A DNA stretch of 19,869 bases from 13-1-40CM-64-14 sp036393975 (GTDB lineage: Bacteria; Sysuimicrobiota; Sysuimicrobiia; Sysuimicrobiales; Kaftiobacteriaceae): contig DASWFZ010000062.1 of NCBI GenBank assembly GCA_036393975.1, forward strand, positions 1 through 19,869, read 5' to 3'. Below the pieces are notes generated by a model. It ran no database searches. It was not told the DNA's origin and worked only from the letters and a program-made list of their open reading frames with translations. Below, one piece after another: positions 1 through 6,480 of the stretch. Each line of letters starts with the position of its first letter. The first letter of the stretch is position 1. Both the position numbers and the translations under genes were made by a program.

Positions 1-312
1 AAACAAGGTCTTCAGTTCAGCCCGAGCCCGCTCTACGACAACCGGCTCCTCCGGTGCCTGCGGAATGGGACCCAGCCCAAGCCGCCAGAGCACGGCTGCG
101 GAGATCTGGGCGCGGTGCAGCTCGACGAACGAGCGGAAGTCTGCTCCGCCCATCTCAAGGCGAAGCTCCCCCAAGAACCGATAGGCATCCTCCCCACCGA
201 GGGGAACCTCGACATAGCGCTGACCTCCAACCACGTACACTAGGCGACCATCAGGGGTCCGATCCCGAGTCACCGGTAGACTCCAGCTAGAACCCATTAC
301 TTCGGTCTGCAT
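1..312 (-). CDS. Hypothetical protein, C-terminus beyond the window
   Basis: An uninterrupted leftward reading frame runs from an ATG near 312 off the left edge, giving 104 codons of an incomplete gene. I do not recognise the family. The visible protein (MQTEVMGSSW...) is soluble-looking, with a mixed charged/hydrophobic pattern (GGQRYVEVPLGGEDAYRFLGELRLEMGG), no signal peptide and no membrane span. Three in-frame ATGs lie close together (321, 318 and 312). A GGGAG ribosome binding site sits at 322-326, so the ATG at 312 has the best spacing (9 nt). The gene begins about 25 nt after the stop of the upstream DoxX gene, on the same strand, so it is probably the last visible member of the DoxX transcription unit. 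Codon use resembles the neighbours. Its reality is supported by the open frame, the ribosome binding site and the operon position, not by homology. Confidence 0.6.
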   Translation of the reverse strand, partial: MQTEVMGSSWSLPVTRDRTPDGRLVYVVGGQRYVEVPLGGEDAYRFLGELRLEMGGADFRSFVELHRAQISAAVLWRLGLGPIPQAPEEPVVVERARAELKTLF

Positions 313-337
313 GACCATCATCTCCCATCGCGCTAAA

Positions 338-757
338 TCACCATCCCAAGAGCGGATCTAGGGCGATGCTCCCCGCCCCCGTGAACACAAGGGCTAAGGC
401 TTGCGCGAGTAGCACGAACTCAAACTCCCAGCCGCCCTTGGCATCCATGAATCCAACTTTTTGCATACCTCGCTTGACCAACACGATCGCGACCAGCATG
501 TCGATGACAAGGCCCAGCGCCACAAGGCGTGTGCCCAGGCCGAGGATGAGCAATCCGGCCCCGACCGTTTCCAGCAGCACGACTACCCATCCAAGCAAGC
601 CGCTCATCGGCACGCCCATCGATTTCAGCCAGGCGGCAAATCCCCCAGGCCCCTTGGTGGGTCCCTGAGGGTTGAGTTTCATCCGCCCATGAGGCAGAAA
701 CGTCGCTCCCAGCGCGACTCGCAGGATCAACAAGCCCCAGCTGATGCCCGCATCCAT
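338..757 (-). CDS. DoxX family membrane protein (first copy)
   Basis: This is a 139-residue protein with the DoxX architecture of four hydrophobic segments (roughly residues 5-22, 52-74, 77-95 and 112-132). It has the characteristic early HG...KL signature (H23, G24, K27, L28) after the first span. DoxX proteins are small inner-membrane proteins linked to terminal oxidase, thiol or quinone redox functions; the exact reaction is not fixed for most members. A strong AGGAGG ribosome binding site lies 8 nt before the ATG. The gene follows a 58-codon gene by 36 nt and a second DoxX gene further upstream, all leftward from one predicted promoter near 1542-1571. It shares little sequence with the second DoxX protein beyond the fold signature, so this looks like an old paralogue pair or two separate acquisitions rather than a recent duplication. 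The family call is firm; the substrate is unknown. Confidence 0.85.
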   Translation of the reverse strand: MDAGISWGLLILRVALGATFLPHGRMKLNPQGPTKGPGGFAAWLKSMGVPMSGLLGWVVVLLETVGAGLLILGLGTRLVALGLVIDMLVAIVLVKRGMQKVGFMDAKGGWEFEFVLLAQALALVFTGAGSIALDPLLGW

Positions 758-793
758 GGTCTTTTCCTCCTGGTCTCCGCCATCCGCCGTTCC

Positions 794-970
794 CTAATCA
801 CCCTGGTCGTCAGGCGCAGGGCGAAAGAGGACCTCATACCTCGCCCGGGAGAGTAAGCGCACGTCTCCGTTGGGCTGGTAGTCAAGGAAGATCCACCTAT
901 CCGGTGCATCTTCATCCAACTGTACAGACACCGCACGGTATTCCATGCTTACTACTTCGCCACCCGTCAT
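794..970 (-). CDS. Small conserved-looking protein coupled to DoxX, 58 residues
   Basis: This short frame lies between the two DoxX genes. Its ATG (968-970) overlaps the upstream DoxX stop as ATGA, a classic translational-coupling arrangement, and a GGAG element sits 3 nt before it. The predicted protein begins MTGGEVVSMEYRAVSVQLDE and ends FRPAPDDQGD. It is acidic, has no membrane segment, and contains an RWIFLDYQPNGDVRLLSRARYEVLF stretch that reads like a compact beta-rich domain rather than noise. An internal ATG at 944-946 is an alternative start and would give 50 residues. I do not recognise a family. The overlap, the position inside the operon and natural-looking amino-acid content support a real gene. 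A partner role with the DoxX proteins is inference. Confidence 0.6.
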   Translation of the reverse strand: MTGGEVVSMEYRAVSVQLDEDAPDRWIFLDYQPNGDVRLLSRARYEVLFRPAPDDQGD

Positions 971-1470
971 GCGCTCCGCTGCTGTTGGGTCGGCCGAGGC
1001 GCAGAAATCAGCATGCCAATGGCCCAGCCCACGAATGCTGCGATACCCAAGACCACAGCCACAGGAGTGGGAAGCGCAGTCCCAAACACCGCGTCCAAGG
1101 AATACGCCCCTGGCCCCGTCGCGGCCACCACCAGGGCAACCACGAGATACGTGAGCGGAAGCTCGAATCCGTGGTCAGTGTTCCAGATTTTCGGCCAGTG
1201 GGCACGGGCGATCGCTGTCAGCATGGACGAAGCAATCGCAATCGATCCCAGGGGACTAAACAGTCCAAGAGTTAAGAGCACGCCCCCGCCAAACTCCGCC
1301 AAGGCACCCATCCACGACCACAACACAACAGGACGAAAGCCCATGGAATGCAGCCATCCGCTGAAGCCAGCCATGCCGTGTCCGCCGAACCAGCCAAACA
1401 CTTTCTGGGCTCCGTGCCCTGCGACCAGTAAACCGATAACAACCCGCAAAACCAAGAGTGGGCCGTCCAT
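967..1470 (-). CDS. DoxX family membrane protein (second copy)
   Basis: This is a 167-residue integral membrane protein of the DoxX family. The first span (residues 5-18) is followed by the signature HGAQKVFGWFGGHG (19-32), and further hydrophobic segments lie near 51-72, 75-88, 104-120 and 136-155. The start is placed at the ATG at 1470 because an AGGAGG site lies 10 nt upstream and the signature is then at the usual distance from the N-terminus. A longer frame from 1518 would add 16 charged residues that overlap the ribosome binding site. It is the first gene after the predicted promoter and is divergent from an HxlR-type regulator. This resembles the Bacillus catDE setting, where DoxX-like CatD is controlled by DUF24 repressors in response to quinones (recalled knowledge). 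A redox or quinone-detoxification role is therefore plausible but inferred. Confidence 0.88.
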   Translation of the reverse strand: MDGPLLVLRVVIGLLVAGHGAQKVFGWFGGHGMAGFSGWLHSMGFRPVVLWSWMGALAEFGGGVLLTLGLFSPLGSIAIASSMLTAIARAHWPKIWNTDHGFELPLTYLVVALVVAATGPGAYSLDAVFGTALPTPVAVVLGIAAFVGWAIGMLISAPRPTQQQRSA

Positions 1471-1523
1471 CGTCTGCTTGCCTCCTCTAGGAAGCGCCGC
1501 CCTTCTCCTTACATCCAAGCGGC

Positions 1524-1542
1524 TACTTCTCTTTCGTAAGTA
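1524..1542. promoter_or_regulatory. Inverted repeat over the doxX promoter start region
   Basis: TACTT (1524-1528) and AAGTA (1538-1542) form an inverted repeat with a 9-nt spacer, covering the end of the predicted leftward -10 box and the start site. The half-sites resemble those of the TACT-N7-AGTA element at 1578-1592, so this may be a second, weaker operator of the same regulator. Short AT-rich repeats can arise by chance. Confidence 0.3.
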
Positions 1543-1571
1543 TTATACGCGTCATCACTTCCTCTTGTCAA
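1542..1571 (-). promoter_or_regulatory. Sigma-70-type promoter of the doxX operon
   Basis: Read leftward, a perfect -35 TTGACA (1571-1566) is separated by 18 nt from a perfect -10 TATAAT (1547-1542). This is the best sigma-70/sigma-A match I noticed in the window. Transcription would start near 1535 and read into the second-copy DoxX gene. Confidence 0.75.
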
Positions 1572-1593
1572 GTTCCTTACTATTTGTTAGTAT
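1565..1593 (+). promoter_or_regulatory. Possible hxlR-type regulator promoter overlapping the doxX promoter
   Basis: TTGTCA (1565-1570) and TAGTAT (1588-1593) are spaced 17 nt apart and point at the regulator gene. The -35 is the same heptamer that supplies the leftward -35, so the two divergent promoters would compete. The -10 is only a 4/6 match, and the start site would be close to the ribosome binding site (1600-1604). This is a moderate call. Confidence 0.4.
1578..1592. promoter_or_regulatory. Candidate HxlR/DUF24 operator, TACTA-N5-TAGTA
   Basis: A perfect inverted repeat TACTA TTTGT TAGTA overlaps the predicted -10 of the regulator gene and lies just upstream of the leftward -35. In the form TACT-N7-AGTA it equals the box I recall for the B. 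subtilis DUF24 repressor YodB. Position and family agreement make it the best candidate for autoregulation and control of the doxX genes. Confidence 0.55.
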
Positions 1594-1611
1594 CTGGGGG
1601 GAGGACGTCAG

Positions 1612-1974
1612 ATGGGAAATGCAACGAGTAAGAATCACATCCTCGATGGCCATGTGTGTCCTCGTTTCCATGCCGCGATTGAACTGGTGGGACGGCGGTG
1701 GACGGGGGCCGTGATACTCACATTGATGGACAAGCCGCGCCGGTTCGGAGAAATTCTGGAAGCCGTCCCCGACCTGCATGACCGTTTGTTGTCTGAGCGG
1801 CTCAAGCAGTTGGAATCCGCAGGACTGGTAGAGCGGCGAGTCTATCCAGAAACCCCGGTCCGCATCGAGTACGCGCTCACGCAGAAAGGACGCGATCTCG
1901 AGCGCGCGCTGTCTGAAGTGGAGCGGTGGGCACACCGGTGGATCCCAGCCCACGCACGTCGCGAGGACACCTAG
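1612..1974 (+). CDS. HxlR/DUF24 family transcriptional regulator
   Basis: This is a 120-residue winged-helix regulator of the HxlR (DUF24, MarR-like) family. Diagnostic features are the N-terminal CPRF (Cys16), the WTGAVILTLMDKPRRFGEI block, recognition-helix region LLSERLKQLESAGLVERRVY and the wing PVRIEYALTQKGRDL. Members bind as dimers to inverted repeats. Several (YodB, CatR, QsrR) sense quinones, diamide or aldehydes through the conserved N-terminal cysteine, which is present here. A GGAGG site lies 7 nt before the ATG. It is divergent from the DoxX operon across a 141-nt spacer that holds overlapping promoters and a TACT-N7-AGTA repeat, so it is probably the autoregulated controller of those genes. 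The ligand is inferred from the family and the DoxX neighbours, not shown. Confidence 0.9.
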   Translation: MGNATSKNHILDGHVCPRFHAAIELVGRRWTGAVILTLMDKPRRFGEILEAVPDLHDRLLSERLKQLESAGLVERRVYPETPVRIEYALTQKGRDLERALSEVERWAHRWIPAHARREDT

Positions 1975-1986
1975 TCACCCCGGAAT

Positions 1987-2020
1987 GGGCGAGCTAGCGG
2001 TCGTCCGGAACGGCCCGCCC
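1987..2020. terminator. Possible hairpin between convergent hxlR-type gene and parB
   Basis: In the 77-nt gap between convergent genes, GGTCGT (1999-2004) can pair with ACGGCC (2010-2015), with one G-T pair and a 5-nt loop. Outside it, GGGCG (1987-1991) faces CGCCC (2016-2020). There is no U-run on either side, so intrinsic termination would be weak. The position between convergent genes is the main support. Confidence 0.3.
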
Positions 2021-2051
2021 GTCATGAAATCTGCGTAAACGGTCTTGGGGG

Positions 2052-2969
2052 CTAGTGTAGCAAGAGGTCGAGCAGGCGCTGCAGATCTTCCTCTGAGTAG
2101 TAGGCGAACCCGAGGGTCCCTCGACGGCGTGTCCCCACCGCAGTCACTTTGGTCCCATACCGCCTGGACAGGTCCTGCTCCTCACCGCGCAGGTGGGGAT
2201 CTTTGGCCTTCGCGCGCGGGCGGGTTATTTCACGTGAAATACCGGCTCCGACGAGAGCCTCGGTCTCGCGAACAGACAGTCCACGGCGCTCGACCTGCTC
2301 CCAGATCTTAAGCATCGCTGCCTGACTACCAGCCCCCAGCAGTGCCCGCGCATGCCCTTCGGCAATTCGGCCCGCTTGCAGGCTGGTCAGAATTTGCTGA
2401 GGCAACTGCAGCAAACGCACCGAGTTGGCGATTGAGGGCTGGCTCTTGCCCACCCGCTGGGCCACCTGCTCCTGCGTGATCCCGAACTCGCTCATCAGCC
2501 GGCGGTAAGCGCGGGCCCGCTCCAGCGGACCCAGATCTTCCCGTTGGAGGTTCTCGACCAGCGCCAGCTCGAGGGCTTCTTGGTCCGACAGTGGGCGGAT
2601 AACTGCTGGAACGGAGGCAAGTCCGGCCGCCTCCGCTGCTCGCCAGCGCCGTTCGCCGGCCACCACCTCAAATCCGTCCCCCGCGGGCCTCGCCACGATC
2701 GGTTGGAGAACGCCATGCCTGCGCACGGATTCCACGAGGCCAGAGAACTCCTGGGGATCCATGGCCTGGCGAGGCTGAAACGGATTCGCCCGCAGCCGGG
2801 ATAAGGCCACCTCTGTCGGCCGCTCAGTGACCGCCTCGGCCCCCGGGATGAGAGCGCCCAAGCCCCGACCCAATCCCCGGCGGCGCGAGCCCCCGTTGGG
2901 GGGAGGGGGACGATCAGCTGACGGCCGCTGGCTGTCTGGCACGATCGGCAACCTCCCGGGCGAGGTCAT
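2052..2969 (-). CDS. parB: Chromosome-partitioning protein ParB/Spo0J
   Basis: This is a 305-residue ParB, the CTP-dependent clamp that loads at parS and spreads to organise the origin for segregation with ParA and SMC. Recognised parts are the N-terminal RRRGLGRGLGALI segment (29-41), box I NPFQPR (62-67), CTP-binding box GERRWRA (105-111), ENLQRED (139-145), helix-turn-helix ITQEQVAQRVGKSQPSIANS (164-183) and a C-terminal dimerisation region ending in a leucine-rich helix. Compared with most Spo0J proteins it has a proline-rich N-terminal extension of about 28 residues. The frame opens at an ATG (2969) inside parA with GAGG 6 nt upstream. A GTG at 2942 with GGGAGG 9 nt upstream is an equally good start and would shorten the extension and the overlap. 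Its own parS site lies within the gene. Confidence 0.97.
   Translation of the reverse strand: MTSPGRLPIVPDSQRPSADRPPPPNGGSRRRGLGRGLGALIPGAEAVTERPTEVALSRLRANPFQPRQAMDPQEFSGLVESVRRHGVLQPIVARPAGDGFEVVAGERRWRAAEAAGLASVPAVIRPLSDQEALELALVENLQREDLGPLERARAYRRLMSEFGITQEQVAQRVGKSQPSIANSVRLLQLPQQILTSLQAGRIAEGHARALLGAGSQAAMLKIWEQVERRGLSVRETEALVGAGISREITRPRAKAKDPHLRGEEQDLSRRYGTKVTAVGTRRRGTLGFAYYSEEDLQRLLDLLLH
2226..2241. promoter_or_regulatory. parS: parS centromere site inside parB
   Basis: TATTTCACGTGAAATA is a perfect 16-bp palindrome. It matches the canonical parS (TGTTTCACGTGAAACA) at 14 positions, and the two differences are symmetric. It lies within parB, about 4.5 kb from the predicted upstream origin cluster. 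B. subtilis also has a parS site within spo0J. No other near-match was seen in the window. Confidence 0.9.
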
Positions 2970-3696
2970 TGTAGGCCTCGACTCCCTTGGCAGTCGGATC
3001 GAACGTCACGGCAGGCTGGCCGAACGACGGTGCTTCCGCAAGCCGAACGCTGCGCGGAATGATGGTCCGAAACACCTGGTGAGCAAAGTGTTTGCGTACT
3101 TCCGCGGCGACCTGCTCGGAGAGGTTCGTGCGGCTGTCGTACATGGTCAGCAGGACCCCGCCGACACTCAGGTGAGGATTCAACTGGCGACGGACCAGCG
3201 CAAGGGAATCAAGCAGTTGCGACAGCCCTTCGAGCGCATAGTACTCGCATTGCATGGGAATGAGGACCTCATCCGCCGCGGTCAGGGCATTGAGAGTGAG
3301 CAGACCCAGCGATGGCGGGCAATCGAGGAAGATGAAATCGTACCATTCGCGCACTGGCCGCAGAGCGTCGCGGAGTCGTCCCTCCCGTGATGCCATCGGG
3401 ACTAATTCCACCTCGGCGCCCGCGAGATGGATGCTCGAGGGCGCCAGATCCAACCCTTTCACCTGCGTAGGGATGAGGACGGCGGCCATTGCGACGCCGT
3501 TGATCAACACGTCGTATAGGGAAACGGAAACCGAGCCGCGGGTGACACCGACCCCACTCGTCGCATGTCCTTGAGGGTCACAGTCCACAAGCAGTGTATG
3601 CAGCCCGGACACTGCGAGCGCGGCGGACAGGTTGACGGCAGTCGTGGACTTGCCGACCCCGCCTTTCTGGTTCGCAACAGCAACAACCCTTCCCAT
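2914..3696 (-). CDS. parA: Chromosome-partitioning ATPase ParA/Soj
   Basis: This is a 260-residue deviant-Walker ATPase. Walker A KGGVGKST (11-18) carries the signature lysine, the Walker A' region is LLVDCDPQGHATSG, and Walker B is YDFIFLDCPPSLG. The downstream CEYYALEGLSQLLD and PRSVRLAEAPSFGQP blocks are typical of Soj. It acts with ParB and parS in origin segregation and, in Bacillus, on DnaA activity. The start at 3696 (MGRVVAVANQKGG) matches the family N-terminus. ATGs at 3711 and 3762 would add 5 or 22 residues, and none has a good ribosome binding site; the nearest strong one, GGGAGG, is too far upstream. It follows rsmG by about 80 nt and overlaps parB, so ParA and ParB are translationally linked. 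Confidence 0.97.
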   Translation of the reverse strand: MGRVVAVANQKGGVGKSTTAVNLSAALAVSGLHTLLVDCDPQGHATSGVGVTRGSVSVSLYDVLINGVAMAAVLIPTQVKGLDLAPSSIHLAGAEVELVPMASREGRLRDALRPVREWYDFIFLDCPPSLGLLTLNALTAADEVLIPMQCEYYALEGLSQLLDSLALVRRQLNPHLSVGGVLLTMYDSRTNLSEQVAAEVRKHFAHQVFRTIIPRSVRLAEAPSFGQPAVTFDPTAKGVEAYNDLAREVADRARQPAAVS

Positions 3697-3775
3697 GAGC
3701 CAAACTTTCATTCGGTAGCGGCCGCAGGCCTCCCTCTGCACTGTCGAGTGCGGGGTGGGCACCTTCGGCCGCGGT

Positions 3776-4498
3776 CTATCCTAGGGGCCGCTTGGCCGGA
3801 ACTCCCGGTCTGCGGGGGTAATCCGGAGGGGTTTCGGCCACCTTCTCGATCGTCACAATGACCCGATGCGCCCCGCCGGGGAGCTGGGACATCATCTGTT
3901 CGGGGGGACTCCCTCCAAGAATCGCGGACGCCCGCGCACCGGCGCTGAGCTCGCTTGCGACGCTCGGCCCCTTCAGCAAGACGGCCTTTCCCCCCCGGCG
4001 CAGGAACGGCAAAACCAACTCACACAAGGCCGGAAGAGGGGCAACCGCACGCGCAACCGCCACATCGAACCGCTCGCGCCATGTCGGATCGTGCGCAGCC
4101 AACTCGGCGCGCGCCTCCACCACCGAGAGGGCAGCACCGATCTCCGCCGCCGCGAGTTCAAGGAATGCGGCCTTCCGCGACGCTGCTTCCAGCAACGTGA
4201 CTGCCAGATCAGGCCGTGCGATCTTCAGGGGAATTCCGGGGAACCCGGCGCCACTGCCAACATCAATGAGGGCCGCGCCCGCCGGTAGCCCAGCGCGCAA
4301 GCACAGCAGCGAGTCGACGACATGCACGCGGGCCGCCTTGGCCGGCTCGGTGATGGAAGTGAGGTGTGCCTTACGATTCCACGCCGCGATGAGATCGAGG
4401 TGTTGGGCGACTTGCCGAACCTGAGCGGTATTCAGCGCCTGTCCGATGAGTCCGGCCGAGCCCTCCAGCTCGCGACGGACCTCAGACTCCGTCGTCAC
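3776..4498 (-). CDS. rsmG: 16S rRNA (guanine-N7) methyltransferase RsmG/GidB
   Basis: This SAM-dependent methyltransferase modifies G527 of 16S rRNA (E. coli numbering), and its loss gives low-level streptomycin resistance in other bacteria. The SAM-binding motif DVGSGAGFPGIPLKIARPD is clear, preceded by the RsmG-typical WNRKAHLTSI and HVVDSLLCL and followed by FDVAVARAVAPLPALCELVLPFLRRGG. Starting at the GTG at 4498 gives 240 residues, the usual length, and a 17-nt overlap with the end of jag. The frame can extend to an ATG at 4546, deeper inside jag, but that adds an unconserved SPPRRPNPQTLQ segment and lacks a ribosome binding site. It sits between jag and parA, as in many Firmicutes. Confidence 0.95.
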   Translation of the reverse strand: MTTESEVRRELEGSAGLIGQALNTAQVRQVAQHLDLIAAWNRKAHLTSITEPAKAARVHVVDSLLCLRAGLPAGAALIDVGSGAGFPGIPLKIARPDLAVTLLEAASRKAAFLELAAAEIGAALSVVEARAELAAHDPTWRERFDVAVARAVAPLPALCELVLPFLRRGGKAVLLKGPSVASELSAGARASAILGGSPPEQMMSQLPGGAHRVIVTIEKVAETPPDYPRRPGVPAKRPLG

Positions 4499-5138
4499 TC
4501 TCTGCAACGTCTGAGGATTCGGCCGTCTTGGGGGCGACGACGACATATCGGTCCGGACCCTCTCCGCGACTGAACGTCACCACCGCAGGCGTTTGGGCGA
4601 GCGTCGTGTGGACAATGCGGCGATCAGATGCATCCATGGGCTCCAGGGCTATCTCGCGACCTTCTCGCTCCGCCCGCTCCGCCGCGCGACGGGCGAGATC
4701 CTCGACGACCACCCGACGCCGCTCGCGATACCCTTCCACATCGACCATAACCCGTGCCCTCACATGCGTCTGCCGCGCCACCATCAGACTGAGCAGAAAC
4801 TGCAGGGCATCCAGAGTGGCGCCGCGCCGGCCGATCAACGCCCCCAGGTGGTCTCCCGTGACCTGGACGGCCACGATGCCATCCTGCTCCCGAACACGCA
4901 CCGCCCCGGCAAAACCCATCAGGCGCAGAAGCCGGGCCATCAAGGTGTGCGCAACGGAGGCAGGGCTGTCGCGCAACGTGACACGCACGCGGGTCTCGCG
5001 CGCCCCCAGGCCGAGCATCCCCCGGGCGCCGGGATCCAGGACTTCCACATCCACGTCCTCGCGGGCGACCCCCAGTTCCTCCAGGGCTCGGAGGACGGCC
5101 TCCTCCACTGTGCGCCCGTTCGTTTCGACGTGCGTCAT
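4482..5138 (-). CDS. jag: RNA-binding protein Jag/KhpB (Jag-N, KH, R3H)
   Basis: This is a 218-residue Jag/KhpB protein. An N-terminal Jag_N domain (about 1-52, with the VEVLDPGARGMLGLG core) is followed by a KH-type domain with the GxxG loop as IGRRG (102-106). A C-terminal R3H domain holds DRRIVHTTLAQTPAVVTFSRGEGPDRYVVV (172-201). KhpB binds RNA with KhpA and influences cell division and elongation in pneumococcus. The start is set at 5138 by the ATGA overlap with the yidC stop. A longer frame to 5588 runs antiphase through yidC and has no family match. The short acidic tail (SSDVAESDDGV) is unusual but harmless. Position after yidC is the standard Firmicutes order. Confidence 0.96.
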   Translation of the reverse strand: MTHVETNGRTVEEAVLRALEELGVAREDVDVEVLDPGARGMLGLGARETRVRVTLRDSPASVAHTLMARLLRLMGFAGAVRVREQDGIVAVQVTGDHLGALIGRRGATLDALQFLLSLMVARQTHVRARVMVDVEGYRERRRVVVEDLARRAAERAEREGREIALEPMDASDRRIVHTTLAQTPAVVTFSRGEGPDRYVVVAPKTAESSDVAESDDGV

Positions 5139-5869
5139 TTCTTCTTGCTGCCCTTGGGCCGCTGGGACAACACGACCTCCGGCGGGGGCGGCGGAAGAAC
5201 GGTGGGCAGGCGCTGCACGAGGTAGTATTCGAGCGTGCCGACCACGCTGTACACGATCCAGTAAATGGACAGACCGAAGGGGAACGAAAGGGCGAAGAAC
5301 GCGAAAATGATCGGCATGAGGATGAACATTCGCGCCTGCTGCGGATCGGTCATCGAGACTCGCTGTTGAATGTACGTCGTCAAGCCTACCAGCACGATGA
5401 TCGCCAGCAAGACGGGCTCGTGGATCAACGTGAGAGCACAGTCTGCCGAGAACGCTCCCGGCGGGGACGGGCAGGGCCAGCGGTGCAACGCCACCCCCAA
5501 CACGCTCGCGTCTTGGAAAATCCCGGGGCGGCGGAAGACCTGGAACAGTCCCCAGAGAATCGGCAGTTGCAGCAGGAGCGGCAGACACCCGCCGAACGGG
5601 TTGACGCCGTGCGCACGGTAGAGATCCATCATCTCTCTGTTCAGTTGCTGCGGGTTGTCACGAAACTTCTCGCGCAGGGCCGTCATCTGCGGAGCCAGCG
5701 CCTGCATGGCCCGCATCGATTGGAGCTGCTTGCGCGTCAGCGGGTGTAGGACCGCTTTAACCGCGATGGTCAAGAGGATGATCGCGACAACATAACTCCC
5801 GGTCAGCCCCTTCAGCAACTGCAAGAACTGCGCGAGGACATTTGCTACCGCATCAATCGGATTAATCAC
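5135..5869 (-). CDS. yidC: Membrane protein insertase YidC/Oxa1
   Basis: This is a 244-residue YidC of the short type without the large periplasmic P1 domain of E. coli YidC. An N-terminal span (about 25-43) leads to the charged cytoplasmic hairpin RKQLQSMRAMQALAPQMTALREKFRDNP. It is followed by NPFGGCLPLLLQLPILWGLFQVFR (90-113) and further membrane spans around 156-171 and 187-220. The tail is basic and proline-rich (LPPPPPE...RPKGSKKK), as expected for ribosome contact. It inserts Sec-dependent and Sec-independent membrane proteins. The start is a GTG with AGGAGG 6 nt upstream. There is no lipobox cysteine at the N-terminus, unlike many Gram-positive YidC lipoproteins; the protein begins directly with an amphipathic helix. 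The stop overlaps the jag ATG. Confidence 0.96.
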   Translation of the reverse strand: MINPIDAVANVLAQFLQLLKGLTGSYVVAIILLTIAVKAVLHPLTRKQLQSMRAMQALAPQMTALREKFRDNPQQLNREMMDLYRAHGVNPFGGCLPLLLQLPILWGLFQVFRRPGIFQDASVLGVALHRWPCPSPPGAFSADCALTLIHEPVLLAIIVLVGLTTYIQQRVSMTDPQQARMFILMPIIFAFFALSFPFGLSIYWIVYSVVGTLEYYLVQRLPTVLPPPPPEVVLSQRPKGSKKK

Positions 5870-5893
5870 ACACGACCTCCTAAGCCGCCAACG

Positions 5894-6103
5894 TCACGGG
5901 ACTGGATCATATCCACCGGAGTGGAACGGGTGGCACCTCAATAGCCGGCGGACGGCCAAGCGCGTCCCCCGCCACGGGCCGTACCGAGTCAGCGCCTCGG
6001 CCGCGTACGCGGAACATGAGGGATAAAACCGACAGGTGGGAGGGGTGAAGCGCGAAATCCCGCGCTGGTAGACGCGAATCAAGAACACGAGCAAGCGGCC
6101 CAT
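5894..6103 (-). CDS. yidD: Membrane protein insertion efficiency factor YidD
   Basis: This is a 69-residue protein with the family core PPTCRFYPSCSAYAAEAL (residues 21-38), including the paired cysteines, and the RLLRCHPFHSGGYDPVP ending typical of YidD. It is a small membrane-associated protein that helps YidC-dependent insertion. It starts 7 nt after the rnpA stop and ends 24 nt before the yidC GTG, in the conserved rpmH-rnpA-yidD-yidC order. Length is normal. Confidence 0.97.
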   Translation of the reverse strand: MGRLLVFLIRVYQRGISRFTPPTCRFYPSCSAYAAEALTRYGPWRGTRLAVRRLLRCHPFHSGGYDPVP

Positions 6104-6110
6104 CTGTGTC

Positions 6111-6461
6111 TCAGACCTCTTCTGCGACCGCGGGCATCACACCCGCCTGTTGTAGCAGGCCGCGTACGGTGTCTTTGAGGGTTGTAAAGGGGACCTCAAC
6201 AGTTGCGGGTCGCGGGACCAGTACGAGATCGAACCCGCCACGAACGTCGCTCTGTGCAGCGCGCAGCGCTTCCCGAAGGCGGCGACGCCACCGGTTCCGG
6301 CGGACCGCACCCCCGACCCCGCGCGGCGTCGTCACTCCCGCACGCGACACGGTAAGCCCATTCGGCCGCACGTACAAGACCACGGCCTCCCCGGGGAGGC
6401 GCCGGCCTTCCCGGTACACTAGGCGGAATTCGCTAGGGGAACGGAGTCTCTGAACTGCCAC
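6111..6461 (-). CDS. rnpA: Ribonuclease P protein component
   Basis: This is a 116-residue RnpA, the protein cofactor that helps the RNase P ribozyme bind and cleave pre-tRNA leaders. The RNR signature is clear as GGAVRRNRWRRRLREALR (50-67), preceded by the central-cleft strand region FRLVYREGRR and VVLYVRPNG. The start is a GTG 19 nt after the rpmH stop. It is followed at 7 nt by yidD. Length and order are typical. The conserved basic surface is arginine-rich, as expected in a GC-rich genome. Confidence 0.97.
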   Translation of the reverse strand: MAVQRLRSPSEFRLVYREGRRLPGEAVVLYVRPNGLTVSRAGVTTPRGVGGAVRRNRWRRRLREALRAAQSDVRGGFDLVLVPRPATVEVPFTTLKDTVRGLLQQAGVMPAVAEEV

Positions 6462-6480
6462 GAGAAATTTGGCAGGGCAC

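Noticed and set aside
1013..1714. 233-codon rightward frame across the second DoxX gene and the promoter region
   Set aside because: It crosses the promoter and runs into the regulator gene in another frame. The protein has no recognisable features.
5139..5588. N-terminal extension of jag through yidC
   Set aside because: It lies wholly in another frame of yidC. The ATGA junction and family N-terminus place the jag start at 5138.
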